A DNA stretch of 64,000 nt from Streptomyces sp. NBC_00154. GTDB lineage: Bacteria > Actinomycetota > Actinomycetes > Streptomycetales > Streptomycetaceae. The notes below the pieces were generated by a model. It made no database searches. It saw only the letters and a list, made by a program, of their open reading frames with translations, and was not told where the DNA came from. The translations under genes and the position numbers were made by a program. Below, in pieces: positions 20,234 to 28,672 of the stretch (within the stretch, counting starts at the first letter, position 1; every line of letters begins with the position of its first letter). The stretch spans positions 868,001-932,000 of the forward strand of contig NZ_JAPEMI010000001.1 of assembly GCF_026342835.1 (NCBI RefSeq). Reading direction: 5' to 3'.

Positions 20234-21344
20234 CGTCGCCGGACGCCTTCGTGACCGCGATCACGACGGCGTCGTCGCCCAGGCGCCCGCCGACGTGGCG
20301 CAACAGGTCGTCGTGCAGGTGGCGTACGAGGGACTCGGGGCAGGTCCCCGTCCAGGCGGCGAGCCGGTCGGCGAGCGGGTAGAAGGTGCCCCTGCGGTCG
20401 CGTGCCTCGATGACTCCGTCGGTGTAGAGGAGCAGGAGGTCGCCGGGTGCGAAGTCGAATGTCTCAACCTGGTACTCGCTCTCCGAGGGGGCGCCGAGCC
20501 CCAGCGGGAGCGCGGGCTCACTGACCTCCAGTGTCCGTACGTGCCCGGCGCGCAGCAGCATCGGAGGGGGATGCCCGCAGTTCACCAGCTGAACGCTGTG
20601 GTCGTCGTCGCGGACGTCGAGCACCAGCGCGGTCACGAACGACTCGTTGCAGTCCGGTTCGGCCTCGGCGAGCTGCGCCATGTTCCAGTACGAGGCGTTG
20701 GCGATGTGTGACACGACGCCGGGCAGCGAAAGATTCCGGTACGCCGACCCACGGAACGCCCCCAGCACCACCGCGGCGTGCCCGAAAGCCGGGAGACCGC
20801 TGCCTCGGACGTCGCCGACCACCATGCGGGTCACGCCCGGGGCGGGTACCACCGCGTACAGGTCCCCGCCGATCTGGGCGCCCGCCTCGGCCGCGATGTA
20901 CACGGACGCCATGGTGAGCGGTCCGATCCGGCGGGGCAGCGGGCGGAGCAGGCCCTGCTGCGCGACGATCGCCACCGAGCGCACCCGGCCCAGTTGTTGC
21001 TCGTACCGGTCGAGCAACCGGCGGAACACCACGAGGAACACGGAGATCACGAGGACGGCGGCGATCTGCGCCTCGTGGTTCGGTGTGGAGATGCCACCGT
21101 GCAGCGCGGCGATGACGATCTGGGCCACGACGGCCAGCGCCCCGACGGCCGCCGTCAGTCCGGGGCCGGCGAACGCGGCGGTGAGCGCGGGCGCCGCGAT
21201 GAGGAACGGACCGAGGTGGACGGTCTCCGGGGTGTTGATGTCGATCAGCGCGGTCGTCGCGATGATCGCGAGCGGCACGATGAGCAGTCCGTGGGTCGGG
21301 CGCCACGGAGTGGTGAAACGGGTGGCCCTGTGCCGGACGCGCAT
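20208..21344 (-). CDS. Membrane-bound SpoIIE/PP2C-family serine phosphatase
   Basis: This 378-residue protein starts with about four membrane helices (residues 18-105), followed by a short coiled linker and a PPM/SpoIIE phosphatase domain (about 140-365). Metal-binding motifs are visible: [34 protein letters not shown] and [10 protein letters not shown]. Such proteins dephosphorylate anti-anti-sigma factors or related Ser/Thr-phosphorylated partners. The sensed signal would act through the membrane part. The start is ATG 21344; the AGGAG before it is only about two bases away. It lies just downstream of the Mrp operon, separated by 73 bases, and may be co-transcribed with it. Confidence 0.85.
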   Translation of the reverse strand: MRVRHRATRFTTPWRPTHGLLIVPLAIIATTALIDINTPETVHLGPFLIAAPALTAAFAGPGLTAAVGALAVVAQIVIAALHGGISTPNHEAQIAAVLVISVFLVVFRRLLDRYEQQLGRVRSVAIVAQQGLLRPLPRRIGPLTMASVYIAAEAGAQIGGDLYAVVPAPGVTRMVVGDVRGSGLPAFGHAAVVLGAFRGSAYRNLSLPGVVSHIANASYWNMAQLAEAEPDCNESFVTALVLDVRDDDHSVQLVNCGHPPPMLLRAGHVRTLEVSEPALPLGLGAPSESEYQVETFDFAPGDLLLLYTDGVIEARDRRGTFYPLADRLAAWTGTCPESLVRHLHDDLLRHVGGRLGDDAVVIAVTKASGDVSGAAASR

Positions 21345-21417
21345 ATCTCCTGCCTACACCCGTGATGTCCGGCCCGCCTCGTCGATGGGTCCGGCCGCTT
21401 CCGTCGACTCTCCCGGG

Positions 21418-21771
21418 TCAGCGTTCTTCGGTCAGCTGGGCGTCCAGTTCGTCGAAAAGCAGCTCGCCGTGGTCGATCTGGCCGGTCCGGTACGCCGATC
21501 GTGCGACCAGGTGGGCGGCGACCGGTCCGGTCATCAGCTGGAAGAACCCGATCAGCGCGAGCGTGGCGAGGTCCATGCCGCTGCGCAGCCGCAGCGCGAC
21601 TCCGGCGAGGACCAGCAGCAGGCCGAGGCTCTGCGGCTTCGTCGCGGCGTGGCTGCGCGACAGGACGTCCGGCAGCCGCAGCATGCCGATCACCCCGAGC
21701 AGGCAGATGGCCGCGCCGATGAAGACCAGTACCGCACCGGTCGTGTCGGCGATCTGGAGCCAGACGTTCAC
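21418..21771 (-). CDS. mrpG: Mrp antiporter subunit G
   Basis: This 117-residue protein has three membrane helices and the MnhG/PhaG signature (LLGVIGMLRLPDVLSRSHAATK). It is a small subunit of the hetero-oligomeric Na+/H+ antiporter. GTG 21771 overlaps the mrpF stop by four bases, showing translational coupling. The C-terminal tail (TGQIDHGELLFDELDAQLTEE) is acidic. It is the last gene of the seven-part operon. Confidence 0.92.
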   Translation of the reverse strand: MNVWLQIADTTGAVLVFIGAAICLLGVIGMLRLPDVLSRSHAATKPQSLGLLLVLAGVALRLRSGMDLATLALIGFFQLMTGPVAAHLVARSAYRTGQIDHGELLFDELDAQLTEER

Positions 21772-22097
21772 TCCGGTTTCTCCTCGGTCCTCGGCCGGTC
21801 GCGTACGGCTTTCCTCGGCCGGTCGCGGACGGCGATGAAGCGGGCGATGCCCACCGAGCCGGTGAACCCGAGAAAGGCCAGCACCAGCATGATCGGGAAA
21901 TAGAACGGGTCTCGTGCGACGGCGGACTTGGCGCCGAGGCCCGCGATGATGAGGGCGGCGCACACATCCAGCGAGATCGCCCGGTCCAGCATCGAGGGGC
22001 CGCGCCAGATGCGGGCGAGCAGAGCCGCTCCGGCGATGACGAGCACCACCACGGAGGCGGTGAGCAGGACCCTGTCGACGGCCTCCGGAGCGCTCAT
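21768..22097 (-). CDS. mrpF: Mrp antiporter subunit F
   Basis: This 109-residue protein has three helices and the MnhF/PhaF core LARIWRGPSMLDRAISLDV. It ends with a basic tail that repeats RDRPRKAVRDRPR. It is coupled to mrpE by an ATGA overlap and to mrpG by a GTGA overlap. It is a structural subunit needed for assembly of the Mrp complex in the membrane. Confidence 0.92.
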   Translation of the reverse strand: MSAPEAVDRVLLTASVVVLVIAGAALLARIWRGPSMLDRAISLDVCAALIIAGLGAKSAVARDPFYFPIMLVLAFLGFTGSVGIARFIAVRDRPRKAVRDRPRTEEKPE

Positions 22098-22726
22098 GAG
22101 CCCGCCCCCGGCCCGTCCGTCCGCGGCGTCGCCGGTGGTGGTTCGGCCACCCGGACGATCTCGTCGCGGGTGCCGAAGGCCCGTACCGTCAGCCGTTCCA
22201 TTCGCCAGACGGATTGCCTGGCCGCGTCGAGCACGGCGGGCCGGTCCGCGTCGAGGACGTGGACGAAGACGGTGGCCGTGGCGCGGCGTACCTCGACGAC
22301 GGATCCGCCGGGCACGTTCGACACGGCGACGGCGGTCGCCGCGAGCATCAGGTCGGAGCGGCAGCGCAGCGGTACGGCGATGACGGCGGCCCGGTGCGGA
22401 TGGTCGACGAAGATCTGCCGGGTGACCTTCACGCCCGAGGTGTACATGTCGTAGAGCAGATAGCCGGCGAGCAGCACGATGCCCCACGGGTGGAGCCGGA
22501 GCCCGAGATCGACGCGGGGCAGCGGGAAGGCCAGACAGACCGCCACCGCGACGACGACGCCGGTCACCACATTGGCCCAGCTCAGACTGGACCAGAGCAG
22601 CACCCAGATGACGGTGAGCCAGGCGATCAGCGGAAGGTCGAGGACGCGCCGTCGACGGCCGGCGAATTCGCAGCTGAAGGGCGGCAGTTCCGCGTTCCGG
22701 TAGGACAGGGTGATCCAGCGTTTCAC
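22094..22726 (-). CDS. mrpE: Mrp antiporter subunit E
   Basis: This 210-residue MnhE-family protein starts with GTG 22726, which overlaps the mrpD stop. Membrane segments occupy about 30-100, including WVLLWSSLSWANVVTGVVV and the conserved DLLYD-like YLLYDMYTSGVKV. A soluble domain follows, with VSNVPGGSVVEV and VHVLD. At 210 residues it is longer than typical MrpE (about 160), with a Pro-rich C-terminal tail. Confidence 0.9.
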   Translation of the reverse strand: MKRWITLSYRNAELPPFSCEFAGRRRRVLDLPLIAWLTVIWVLLWSSLSWANVVTGVVVAVAVCLAFPLPRVDLGLRLHPWGIVLLAGYLLYDMYTSGVKVTRQIFVDHPHRAAVIAVPLRCRSDLMLAATAVAVSNVPGGSVVEVRRATATVFVHVLDADRPAVLDAARQSVWRMERLTVRAFGTRDEIVRVAEPPPATPRTDGPGAGS

Positions 22727-24381
22727 CGGCCGAGCACCGCCTCGATGTAGGGGGAGCGTGCGAGAAGTTCGGCGGCCGTGCGGTCGGTGTACGACGTCAG
22801 GGGTCCGGCGAGCACGGTGAAGGAGAGTCCGAGGGCGACGGCTGCCGCGGTGGCGGCGGTCATGAGCGTCGGCAGCTTCGTCGTGGTGGTGACGGCATGG
22901 CCGTGGAGGGTGGCCGCGACCGCGAGCCCGGCGGGCTGGTGCCGGTGGAGGATCGGTTCGTCGCCGGTGCCGGGAATGCGGTCCGGGCCCTCGTCGGCGT
23001 CCTCGTCGCTGTCGTTCTCGTCGTCGGACTCCAGGACGGTGCCGTCCGCGGCCTGGCCGGGTGGTGCGGCCCGCCAGAACGCCAGGTTCCAGACCTTGGC
23101 CATCACGTACAGCGTCAGCAGGCTGGTCGCCACCGAGCCGGCGACCAGGATCCAGGCCCAGACGCCGCCGTCGGCGACACCGGCCCGCATGAGACCGAGC
23201 TTGCCGATGAAGCCGGACAGCGGCGGGATCCCGGCAAGGTTCATGGCGGGCACGAAGAAGAGGGCGGCGAGCACCGGGGCGGCTCTGGCCAGTCCGCCGA
23301 TCCGGGTGAGTTCGGTGGTGCCGGTGCGGCGCTCGATCAGTCCGGCGACGAGGAACAGCGTCGTCTGGACGGTGATGTGGTGGGCGACGTAGACGATCGC
23401 GCCGCCGTACGCCTCGCGGGAGGCGAGGCCGATACCGAAGACCATGTAGCCGATGTGGCTGATGAGGATGAAGGAGAGCAGCCGCTTCAGGTCGGTCTGC
23501 GCGACGGCTCCGAGGATGCCGATCATCATCGAGGCGAGCGCGGCCGCCATCAGCAGGTCGCCGAGCCGGTTGCCGGGGAAGAGCAGCGTCTCCGTACGGA
23601 GCATGCAGTAGACGCCGACCTTGGTGAGCAGGCCCGCGAAGACGGCGGTGACGGGGGCGGGTGCGGTGGGGTACGAGTCGGGGAGCCAGGCGGCGAGCGG
23701 GAACACGGCGGCCTTGATGGCGAACACGGTCAGCAGCATGGCCTGGATCAGGGTCTGTACACCGAGCGGGAGTTCGCCCAGTCGCTGGGCCAGCTGGGCC
23801 AGGTTGGCGGTGCCGGTGGCCGCGTATGTCATGGCGATCGCGGTGAGGAACAGCATCGACGAGAAGAGCGAGATGATCACGTATGTGGAGCCGGCCCGGA
23901 CCCGGGGGCCGGTGCCGCCGAGGGTGAGCAGCACGAAGCTCGCCACCAGCATGATCTCGAAGCCGACGTAGAGGTTGACGAGGTCACCGGCGAGGAAGGT
24001 GCAGGAGACCCCGGCGACCAGGATCAGATAGGCGGGGTGGAAGACCGCCACGGGTGTCTCTTCGTCGCGGTCGGCCATGCCCTGGCCGAGGGAGTAGACC
24101 AGCACGCAGAGGGTGACGGCCGAGGAGACGGTCAGCATCAGCCCGGACAGCCGGTCGGCGACCAGGGTGATGCCGATCGGCGGGGCGAAGTCGCCGAGAT
24201 GGACGGTCAGGGGGCCGCGGGAGTCGGCGGCGATCATCAGGGCGACGGAGAGCGCGAGTACGGCGGTGAGCACGGCGACGCTGATCATGCGCTGGAACTG
24301 TTTGAGCCGGGTGCCGAAGGCGAGGCTCAGGCCGGTGGCGCAGAGCGGCAGCAGCACCGGCAGCGGGACGAGTGCGTTCAC
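22723..24381 (-). CDS. mrpD: Mrp antiporter subunit D
   Basis: This 552-residue protein is homologous to complex I NuoM/N-type antiporter subunits. Conserved charged residues within helices are visible (FEIMLVASFVLL, AIKAAVFPLAAWLPDSY, LLTKVGVY, LLSFILISHIGYMV). It probably forms one of the proton/sodium channels of the Mrp complex. The start is GTG 24381, overlapping the mrpC stop by four bases. A distinctive acidic insertion, ESDDENDSDEDADEG, lies around residue 455, before the last helix. It is absent from typical MrpD and makes this one longer than usual (about 490-500). Confidence 0.95.
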   Translation of the reverse strand: MNALVPLPVLLPLCATGLSLAFGTRLKQFQRMISVAVLTAVLALSVALMIAADSRGPLTVHLGDFAPPIGITLVADRLSGLMLTVSSAVTLCVLVYSLGQGMADRDEETPVAVFHPAYLILVAGVSCTFLAGDLVNLYVGFEIMLVASFVLLTLGGTGPRVRAGSTYVIISLFSSMLFLTAIAMTYAATGTANLAQLAQRLGELPLGVQTLIQAMLLTVFAIKAAVFPLAAWLPDSYPTAPAPVTAVFAGLLTKVGVYCMLRTETLLFPGNRLGDLLMAAALASMMIGILGAVAQTDLKRLLSFILISHIGYMVFGIGLASREAYGGAIVYVAHHITVQTTLFLVAGLIERRTGTTELTRIGGLARAAPVLAALFFVPAMNLAGIPPLSGFIGKLGLMRAGVADGGVWAWILVAGSVATSLLTLYVMAKVWNLAFWRAAPPGQAADGTVLESDDENDSDEDADEGPDRIPGTGDEPILHRHQPAGLAVAATLHGHAVTTTTKLPTLMTAATAAAVALGLSFTVLAGPLTSYTDRTAAELLARSPYIEAVLGR

Positions 24382-24989
24382 CCGGTGTCTCCTCGGTTCG
24401 CGTCTGCGGCAGGGCATTCGGTACGGGCTTCGGCGTAGTCCTGCGGGTCGGCGCCCAGCACGTCGTGCCAGAGGTCTCCGGAGGCGTCCCGGCCGCGGGC
24501 CTGGAGGGCGCGGTCGGCGCGGAGCCGGGCCCGGAGGCGTTTGCGTTCCTCCCGGTACCGGGCGCGTTCCTCCGCCGTGGGTTCGGACGCGGACCGGTAC
24601 TGCTCGCGCAGTTCGTCCCGCTCCCCCAGCACCTCGGCGCGCAGCGCGATACGCCGGTCCTCCAGGTCGTCGTGGACCTCGTCGGTGCCGGTCAACTGGT
24701 GGCTGCGGTACGCCATGGCGAGGAGGAACGCCGTGGTGGCGAGCGTGATGACGATCGCGGTCAGGGCGATGGCCTGCGGCAGCGGGTCGGTCACCTGCCA
24801 CAGCGGGACGCCGTACAGGAGGGGCGCCCTGCCCGCCGATCCGGTGGCGGACAGGACGAGCAGGTTGATGCCGTTGCCCGCGATCACCGCGCCGAGCAGG
24901 ATGCGGGTGAGGGGGCGGGTGAGCATGAGGATGCCGCCGACGGCGCACAGCACGGCGGCCGTGGCCAGAAGCGAGGCGCTGACCGTCAT
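24378..24989 (-). CDS. mrpC: Mrp antiporter subunit C with long basic coiled-coil tail
   Basis: Residues 1-110 are a normal MnhC/NuoK-like three-helix subunit (LTRILLGAVIAGNGINLLVL, TDPLPQAIALTAIVI). It continues with about 90 extra residues rich in Arg and Glu (ERDELREQYRSASEPTAEER, then ARYREERKRLRARLRADRAL), predicted to be a cytoplasmic helix or coiled coil. Typical MrpC is about 115 residues, so the 203-residue length is unusual. The start is ATG 24989, overlapping the mrpA stop. See the findings for the possible partner in MrpD. Confidence 0.92.
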   Translation of the reverse strand: MTVSASLLATAAVLCAVGGILMLTRPLTRILLGAVIAGNGINLLVLSATGSAGRAPLLYGVPLWQVTDPLPQAIALTAIVITLATTAFLLAMAYRSHQLTGTDEVHDDLEDRRIALRAEVLGERDELREQYRSASEPTAEERARYREERKRLRARLRADRALQARGRDASGDLWHDVLGADPQDYAEARTECPAADANRGDTG

Positions 24990-27940
24990 CCGGGGGCACC
25001 TCCGGCCTCGGGCGTGGCTCCCGGTCCCGCTTCCCCCCGGCGTGCCGCCTTCTCCGCCGCTGCATTCTCCGCTGCGGCTTTCTCCACCGCGGCCCGCTCG
25101 ATCTGGCGGTCGATCTTGGCTCCGAGTGCGCGCACGATGTCCAGCACCACGCCCAGCACCAGCAGGTACACGCCGAAGTCGAAGAGGACCGGCGTGCCCA
25201 GGTGGTACGGGCCGAACACGGGCAGCCGGCCGTGATACGTCCAGGCGTGCAGCACGGTTCCCTCGGCAAGCCCGAGCAGCGCCACCCCGGTGGAGAGGAA
25301 CAGCCCGAGGCCGGTGAAGAGCCCCGGCTGCAGCGGTGCGGCTTCGGCGAGTTCGAAGCGGCCGCCCGCCAGATAGCGGGTGATCAGCCCGACACCGGCG
25401 ACGAGTCCGGCGACGAACCCGCCGCCCGGCATGTTCTCGGCGCAGAACAGCAGATAGACGGAGAGCACCAGGATCGGGTGGAACAACAGCCGGGCCACGA
25501 CCTCGAAGACGACCGACCGGTGTTCGGGGGCGAGCGTGGCGCCGGCCGCGAGCCAGCTCCGCTCGGGCGCGCCTTCGTCGCCGTGCGGCAGCCCGGTCAG
25601 TCCGCGCTCCGTCAGCGACCAGGCCGTACGTCCGGGGACCTCCTCGCGCAGCCCGGATCCGTCCGCGCGGCGGTGCAGATAGATCAGGCTGGTCACGCCG
25701 ATCGCCGCGGCGGCGAGCACGGCGGACTCCCCCATCGTGTCCCAGGCCCGCAGGTCGACCAGGATGGTGGCGACGACGTCCTTGAGCCCGTGGTGCGCGG
25801 TCTCCTCGACCATGGCGGCCCCGGCGGGGTCGGCGGTACGTGCGGCCGCCGCGACCCACACCACCACGCTCAAGGTGGCGGCCGCGGCCAGCGCCACGGG
25901 AATGCGTACCGCGCGCCGCCACGTACTGACCGACTCCTGGAAGTGCACCGGCATCCGCCGCAGCACCAGCACGAACACGACCATGGACACCGTCTCGACG
26001 CAGAACTGGGTGAGCGCCAGATCGGGGCCTCCCTGGACGACGAAGAGCAGCGCGGTCCCGTACCCCGTCAGTCCCGCCAGGACCACCGCCTTCATCCGGC
26101 GGCTGACGGTGAGACAGAGAAGCGCGGCCGCGCAGGTCAGGGCGGCCACGGCGCCCTGCAGCGGAACGTCCCAGAGCCGCGGCGCCGACGCCCCGTGCCA
26201 CGGCCGGTCCACCCCGAGCACGGCAAGCTGTCCGGCGAGCATGACGAGCAGGGTGGTGGCGAGGTAGCCGGAGAGCGAGCCGCGCTGGACGAATCCGGTG
26301 ATCTCCAGCGAGGTCCGCTCCAGGCCGAGCAGCAGACGGCCGAAGACCCGGTCGGCGGTCGGCCAGGCGATCCGCCGGGAGAGCCGGGTCACGGTGGTGC
26401 GCCCGGCGAAGAGCACCGCACCGCCAACCGTGGCGACGGCCGACAGCATCAGGGCGGTGCCGAATCCGTGCCAGAGCGCGAGGTGGTACGGATGCGCGGG
26501 TACGGGGAACTCGTCGGCGTACGCGCTGAGCAGCCGGTGGACCCGGCCGATGCCCGGTCCGAGCACCAGGCCGCAGAGCGCCAGCAGGGCGGGCGGGGCG
26601 AGGAACGCCCAGCCGACCCGGTGCACCGGGGTGTCCTCGACCCCGGGCTTACGGGCGAACGCGCCCCAGACGAACCGTACGGCGTACGCGACGGTCAGCG
26701 TCGAGCCCGCCACGGTGACGGCGAGCGCCCAGCGGTCCGCGGCGTCGCCGTGCAGCAGTGCGTCGAACGCGGCCTCCTTCGCGACGAATCCGAGCAGCGG
26801 GGGCAGTGCGGCCATGGACGCGGCGGCCAGTACGGCGACCGCGCAGACGTACGGCAGCTCCCGGCCGACGCCGGAGAGTCTGCGCAGATCGCGGGTGCCC
26901 GCCGCATGGTCGACGATGCCGGTGACGAGGAACAGCGGCGCCTTGAACAGGGCATGACTCAGGATCATGACCGCGGCGGCGAGAGCGGCGTCGCGGTTGC
27001 CGATACCGGCGAGCAGGGTGAGGAAGCCGAGCTGGCTGACGGTGCCGTAGGCGAGGACGAGCTTGAGGTCGTTCAGCCGCAGCGCCCGCCAGCCGCCGAG
27101 CAGCATGGTCGCTCCGCCGAGGACCAGGACGACGGGCCGCCAGACGGGAACGTCGGCGAAACCGGGCGCGAGGCGTGCCACCAGGTAGACACCGGCCTTG
27201 ACCATGGCCGCGGCGTGCAGATAGGCGCTGACGGGGGTGGGGGCGGCCATGGCGTTCGGGAGCCAGAGGCTGAACGGCCAGATCGCCGACTTCGAGAGCG
27301 CTCCGCACAGGATGAGCACCACGGCCACCGAGATGGCGAGGCTCGTGGCCGGCGGGTCGGCGACGATCGCGGAGATCCGGTACGTTCCCGCCGCCTGACC
27401 GAGGATCAGGAAGCCGACGAGCATCGCGAGGCCGCCGAGCGTGGTCACGGTGAGCGCCTGGAGCGCGGAGCGGCGGCTGTGCTTCTGCTCGCTGCTGTAT
27501 CCGATCAGCAGGTAGGAGAAGACCGTGGTCAGTTCCCAGAACAGATAGAGCGTGATCAGGTCGTCGGCGAGGACGAGGCCGAGCATGGCGCCCGCGAAGG
27601 CCAGCAGGTTCCCGGCGAAGCCGGCCAGCCGGGGGGCGTCGTCGGAGAAGTACGAGGCGCAGTACAGCAGGACGAGCGCGCCGATTCCGGCGGCGAGCAG
27701 CACCATGAGTTCGGCGAGCGCGTCGAGGCGCAGTTCGAAGAAGACGTCGTACGCCGGCATCCACCGCCACGACCAGGTCACTGATCCGCCGGACGCCGCG
27801 GTGTTCCACTGCGTGGCCGCCCACACCGTGGCGGCCGTGGGCGGCAGCGCGAGCACGACGAACGCGCGGCTGCCGAGGCGCCGCACCAGCGGGGCCGCGC
27901 ACGCGGCAAGAACGAAGTGGCAGACGATGAGCGCTGTCAT
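24986..27940 (-). CDS. mrpA: Mrp antiporter subunit A fused to B
   Basis: This 984-residue protein combines the NuoL-like MrpA antiporter subunit (about 1-770) with a C-terminal MrpB-like domain (about 810-950: VARLLFHPILVLSVYLLFCA, NMPGGGFVAGLVAGVG). The usual separate mrpB gene is therefore absent. NuoL-type motifs include LFWELTTVFSYLLIGY, KSAIWPFSLWLPNAMAAPTP and HAAAMVKAGVYL. The extreme C-terminus is an Ala/Glu-rich helix, AAVEKAAAENAAAEKAA. It is first in the operon A/B-C-D-E-F-G. The whole complex exports Na+ using the proton gradient, for pH and salt homeostasis. The start is ATG 27940. Confidence 0.95.
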   Translation of the reverse strand: MTALIVCHFVLAACAAPLVRRLGSRAFVVLALPPTAATVWAATQWNTAASGGSVTWSWRWMPAYDVFFELRLDALAELMVLLAAGIGALVLLYCASYFSDDAPRLAGFAGNLLAFAGAMLGLVLADDLITLYLFWELTTVFSYLLIGYSSEQKHSRRSALQALTVTTLGGLAMLVGFLILGQAAGTYRISAIVADPPATSLAISVAVVLILCGALSKSAIWPFSLWLPNAMAAPTPVSAYLHAAAMVKAGVYLVARLAPGFADVPVWRPVVLVLGGATMLLGGWRALRLNDLKLVLAYGTVSQLGFLTLLAGIGNRDAALAAAVMILSHALFKAPLFLVTGIVDHAAGTRDLRRLSGVGRELPYVCAVAVLAAASMAALPPLLGFVAKEAAFDALLHGDAADRWALAVTVAGSTLTVAYAVRFVWGAFARKPGVEDTPVHRVGWAFLAPPALLALCGLVLGPGIGRVHRLLSAYADEFPVPAHPYHLALWHGFGTALMLSAVATVGGAVLFAGRTTVTRLSRRIAWPTADRVFGRLLLGLERTSLEITGFVQRGSLSGYLATTLLVMLAGQLAVLGVDRPWHGASAPRLWDVPLQGAVAALTCAAALLCLTVSRRMKAVVLAGLTGYGTALLFVVQGGPDLALTQFCVETVSMVVFVLVLRRMPVHFQESVSTWRRAVRIPVALAAAATLSVVVWVAAAARTADPAGAAMVEETAHHGLKDVVATILVDLRAWDTMGESAVLAAAAIGVTSLIYLHRRADGSGLREEVPGRTAWSLTERGLTGLPHGDEGAPERSWLAAGATLAPEHRSVVFEVVARLLFHPILVLSVYLLFCAENMPGGGFVAGLVAGVGLITRYLAGGRFELAEAAPLQPGLFTGLGLFLSTGVALLGLAEGTVLHAWTYHGRLPVFGPYHLGTPVLFDFGVYLLVLGVVLDIVRALGAKIDRQIERAAVEKAAAENAAAEKAARRGEAGPGATPEAGGAPG

Positions 27941-28270
27941 ACGGCCCCGGTGGGCGTCCCGCGCCTGCCCGCGGCAGGCGTCCGGGGCCTGGGTGAAGCA
28001 TCACGGGCATAGGGCACTGAATAGAGATATATCCCCCGCCTGCTATCACCCGTACGGCGCGCCGCGCAGAGGCAGGACACCGCTGCGGGCGCGGCTGCAC
28101 GGCGACCGTCACGTCCCCGAGCACACGGGCTTCGCCAACTGGCGGGTGACGGTGCCGCGTCAGCCCGAGACGCAGGGGGTGGCGAGCCGCGCCGCCGGCA
28201 AGGACGGCGCGGCTCACCCCGATCACTGACGAACCGATGTATCCGGCGGGGCCACGCCCGTCCGGTTTCT
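27941..28270. other. Intergenic region upstream of the Mrp operon
   Basis: No gene is assigned. An AT-rich patch at 28020-28035 (AGAGATATATC) probably belongs to the mrpA promoter. A terminator hairpin for the RidA-side transcript is at 28184-28215. A short plus-strand frame ending at 28229 has no recognisable identity. Confidence 0.45.
28184..28215 (-). terminator. Terminator downstream of the ACAD-RidA transcript
   Basis: GAGCCGCGCCG (28184-28194) pairs with CGGCGCGGCTC (28205-28215), an 11-base-pair stem with a 10-base loop. It is 55 bases beyond the ridA stop and insulates the aryl-CoA island from the Mrp operon. Confidence 0.65.
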
Positions 28271-28672
28271 TCACGGCAGTACGGCCATCCCGTCGAGCTC
28301 GACGAGAGCCTGTTCGTCCCAGAGCCGGGCCGCCCCGACGACCGCCATCGCCGGGTAGTCGCGGCCCGCCAACCGCCGCCAGATCCGGCCGAGTTCGGGG
28401 GCATGCGCCCGGTAGTCGGCGACATCGGTGGCATAGACGGTGACCCGGGCCAGATCGGCCGGGGAGCCACCGGCCGCGCGCAGCGCGGTGAGCAGATTGG
28501 TGAGGGCCGTCGTGAACTGTTCGGGCAGTGTGTCGCCGATGACCTTGCCGTTCCGGTCGAGGGCGGTCTGCCCGGCCAGGAAGACCAGTTGACTGCCGGT
28601 GGCCGTGACGGCGTGCGAGAAGCCTGTGGGCGGGGACAGCTCGGCGGGATTGATTCGGTGGATCGGACTCAT
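28271..28672 (-). CDS. RidA/YjgF-family enamine-imine deaminase
   Basis: This 133-residue RidA-superfamily protein hydrolyses reactive enamine/imine intermediates to ketones and ammonia. The family core is visible (FSHAVTATGSQLVFLAGQTALD, VTVYATDVADY, MAVVGAARLWDEQALVELDGMAVLP). The usual RidA active-site arginine near the C-terminus is replaced by AARLW. ATG 28672 overlaps the acyl-CoA dehydrogenase stop by four bases, so the two are translated together. In this island it plausibly removes the ring-derived amino group after dearomatisation of 2-aminobenzoyl-CoA, which is inference from context. Confidence 0.88.
   Translation of the reverse strand: MSPIHRINPAELSPPTGFSHAVTATGSQLVFLAGQTALDRNGKVIGDTLPEQFTTALTNLLTALRAAGGSPADLARVTVYATDVADYRAHAPELGRIWRRLAGRDYPAMAVVGAARLWDEQALVELDGMAVLP

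Noticed and set aside
28080..28229. Short plus-strand frame ending in VPRQPETQGVASRAAGKDGA.. as a gene fragment.
   Set aside because: No family was recognised and the frame overlaps a terminator hairpin; the evidence is too weak to call a remnant.
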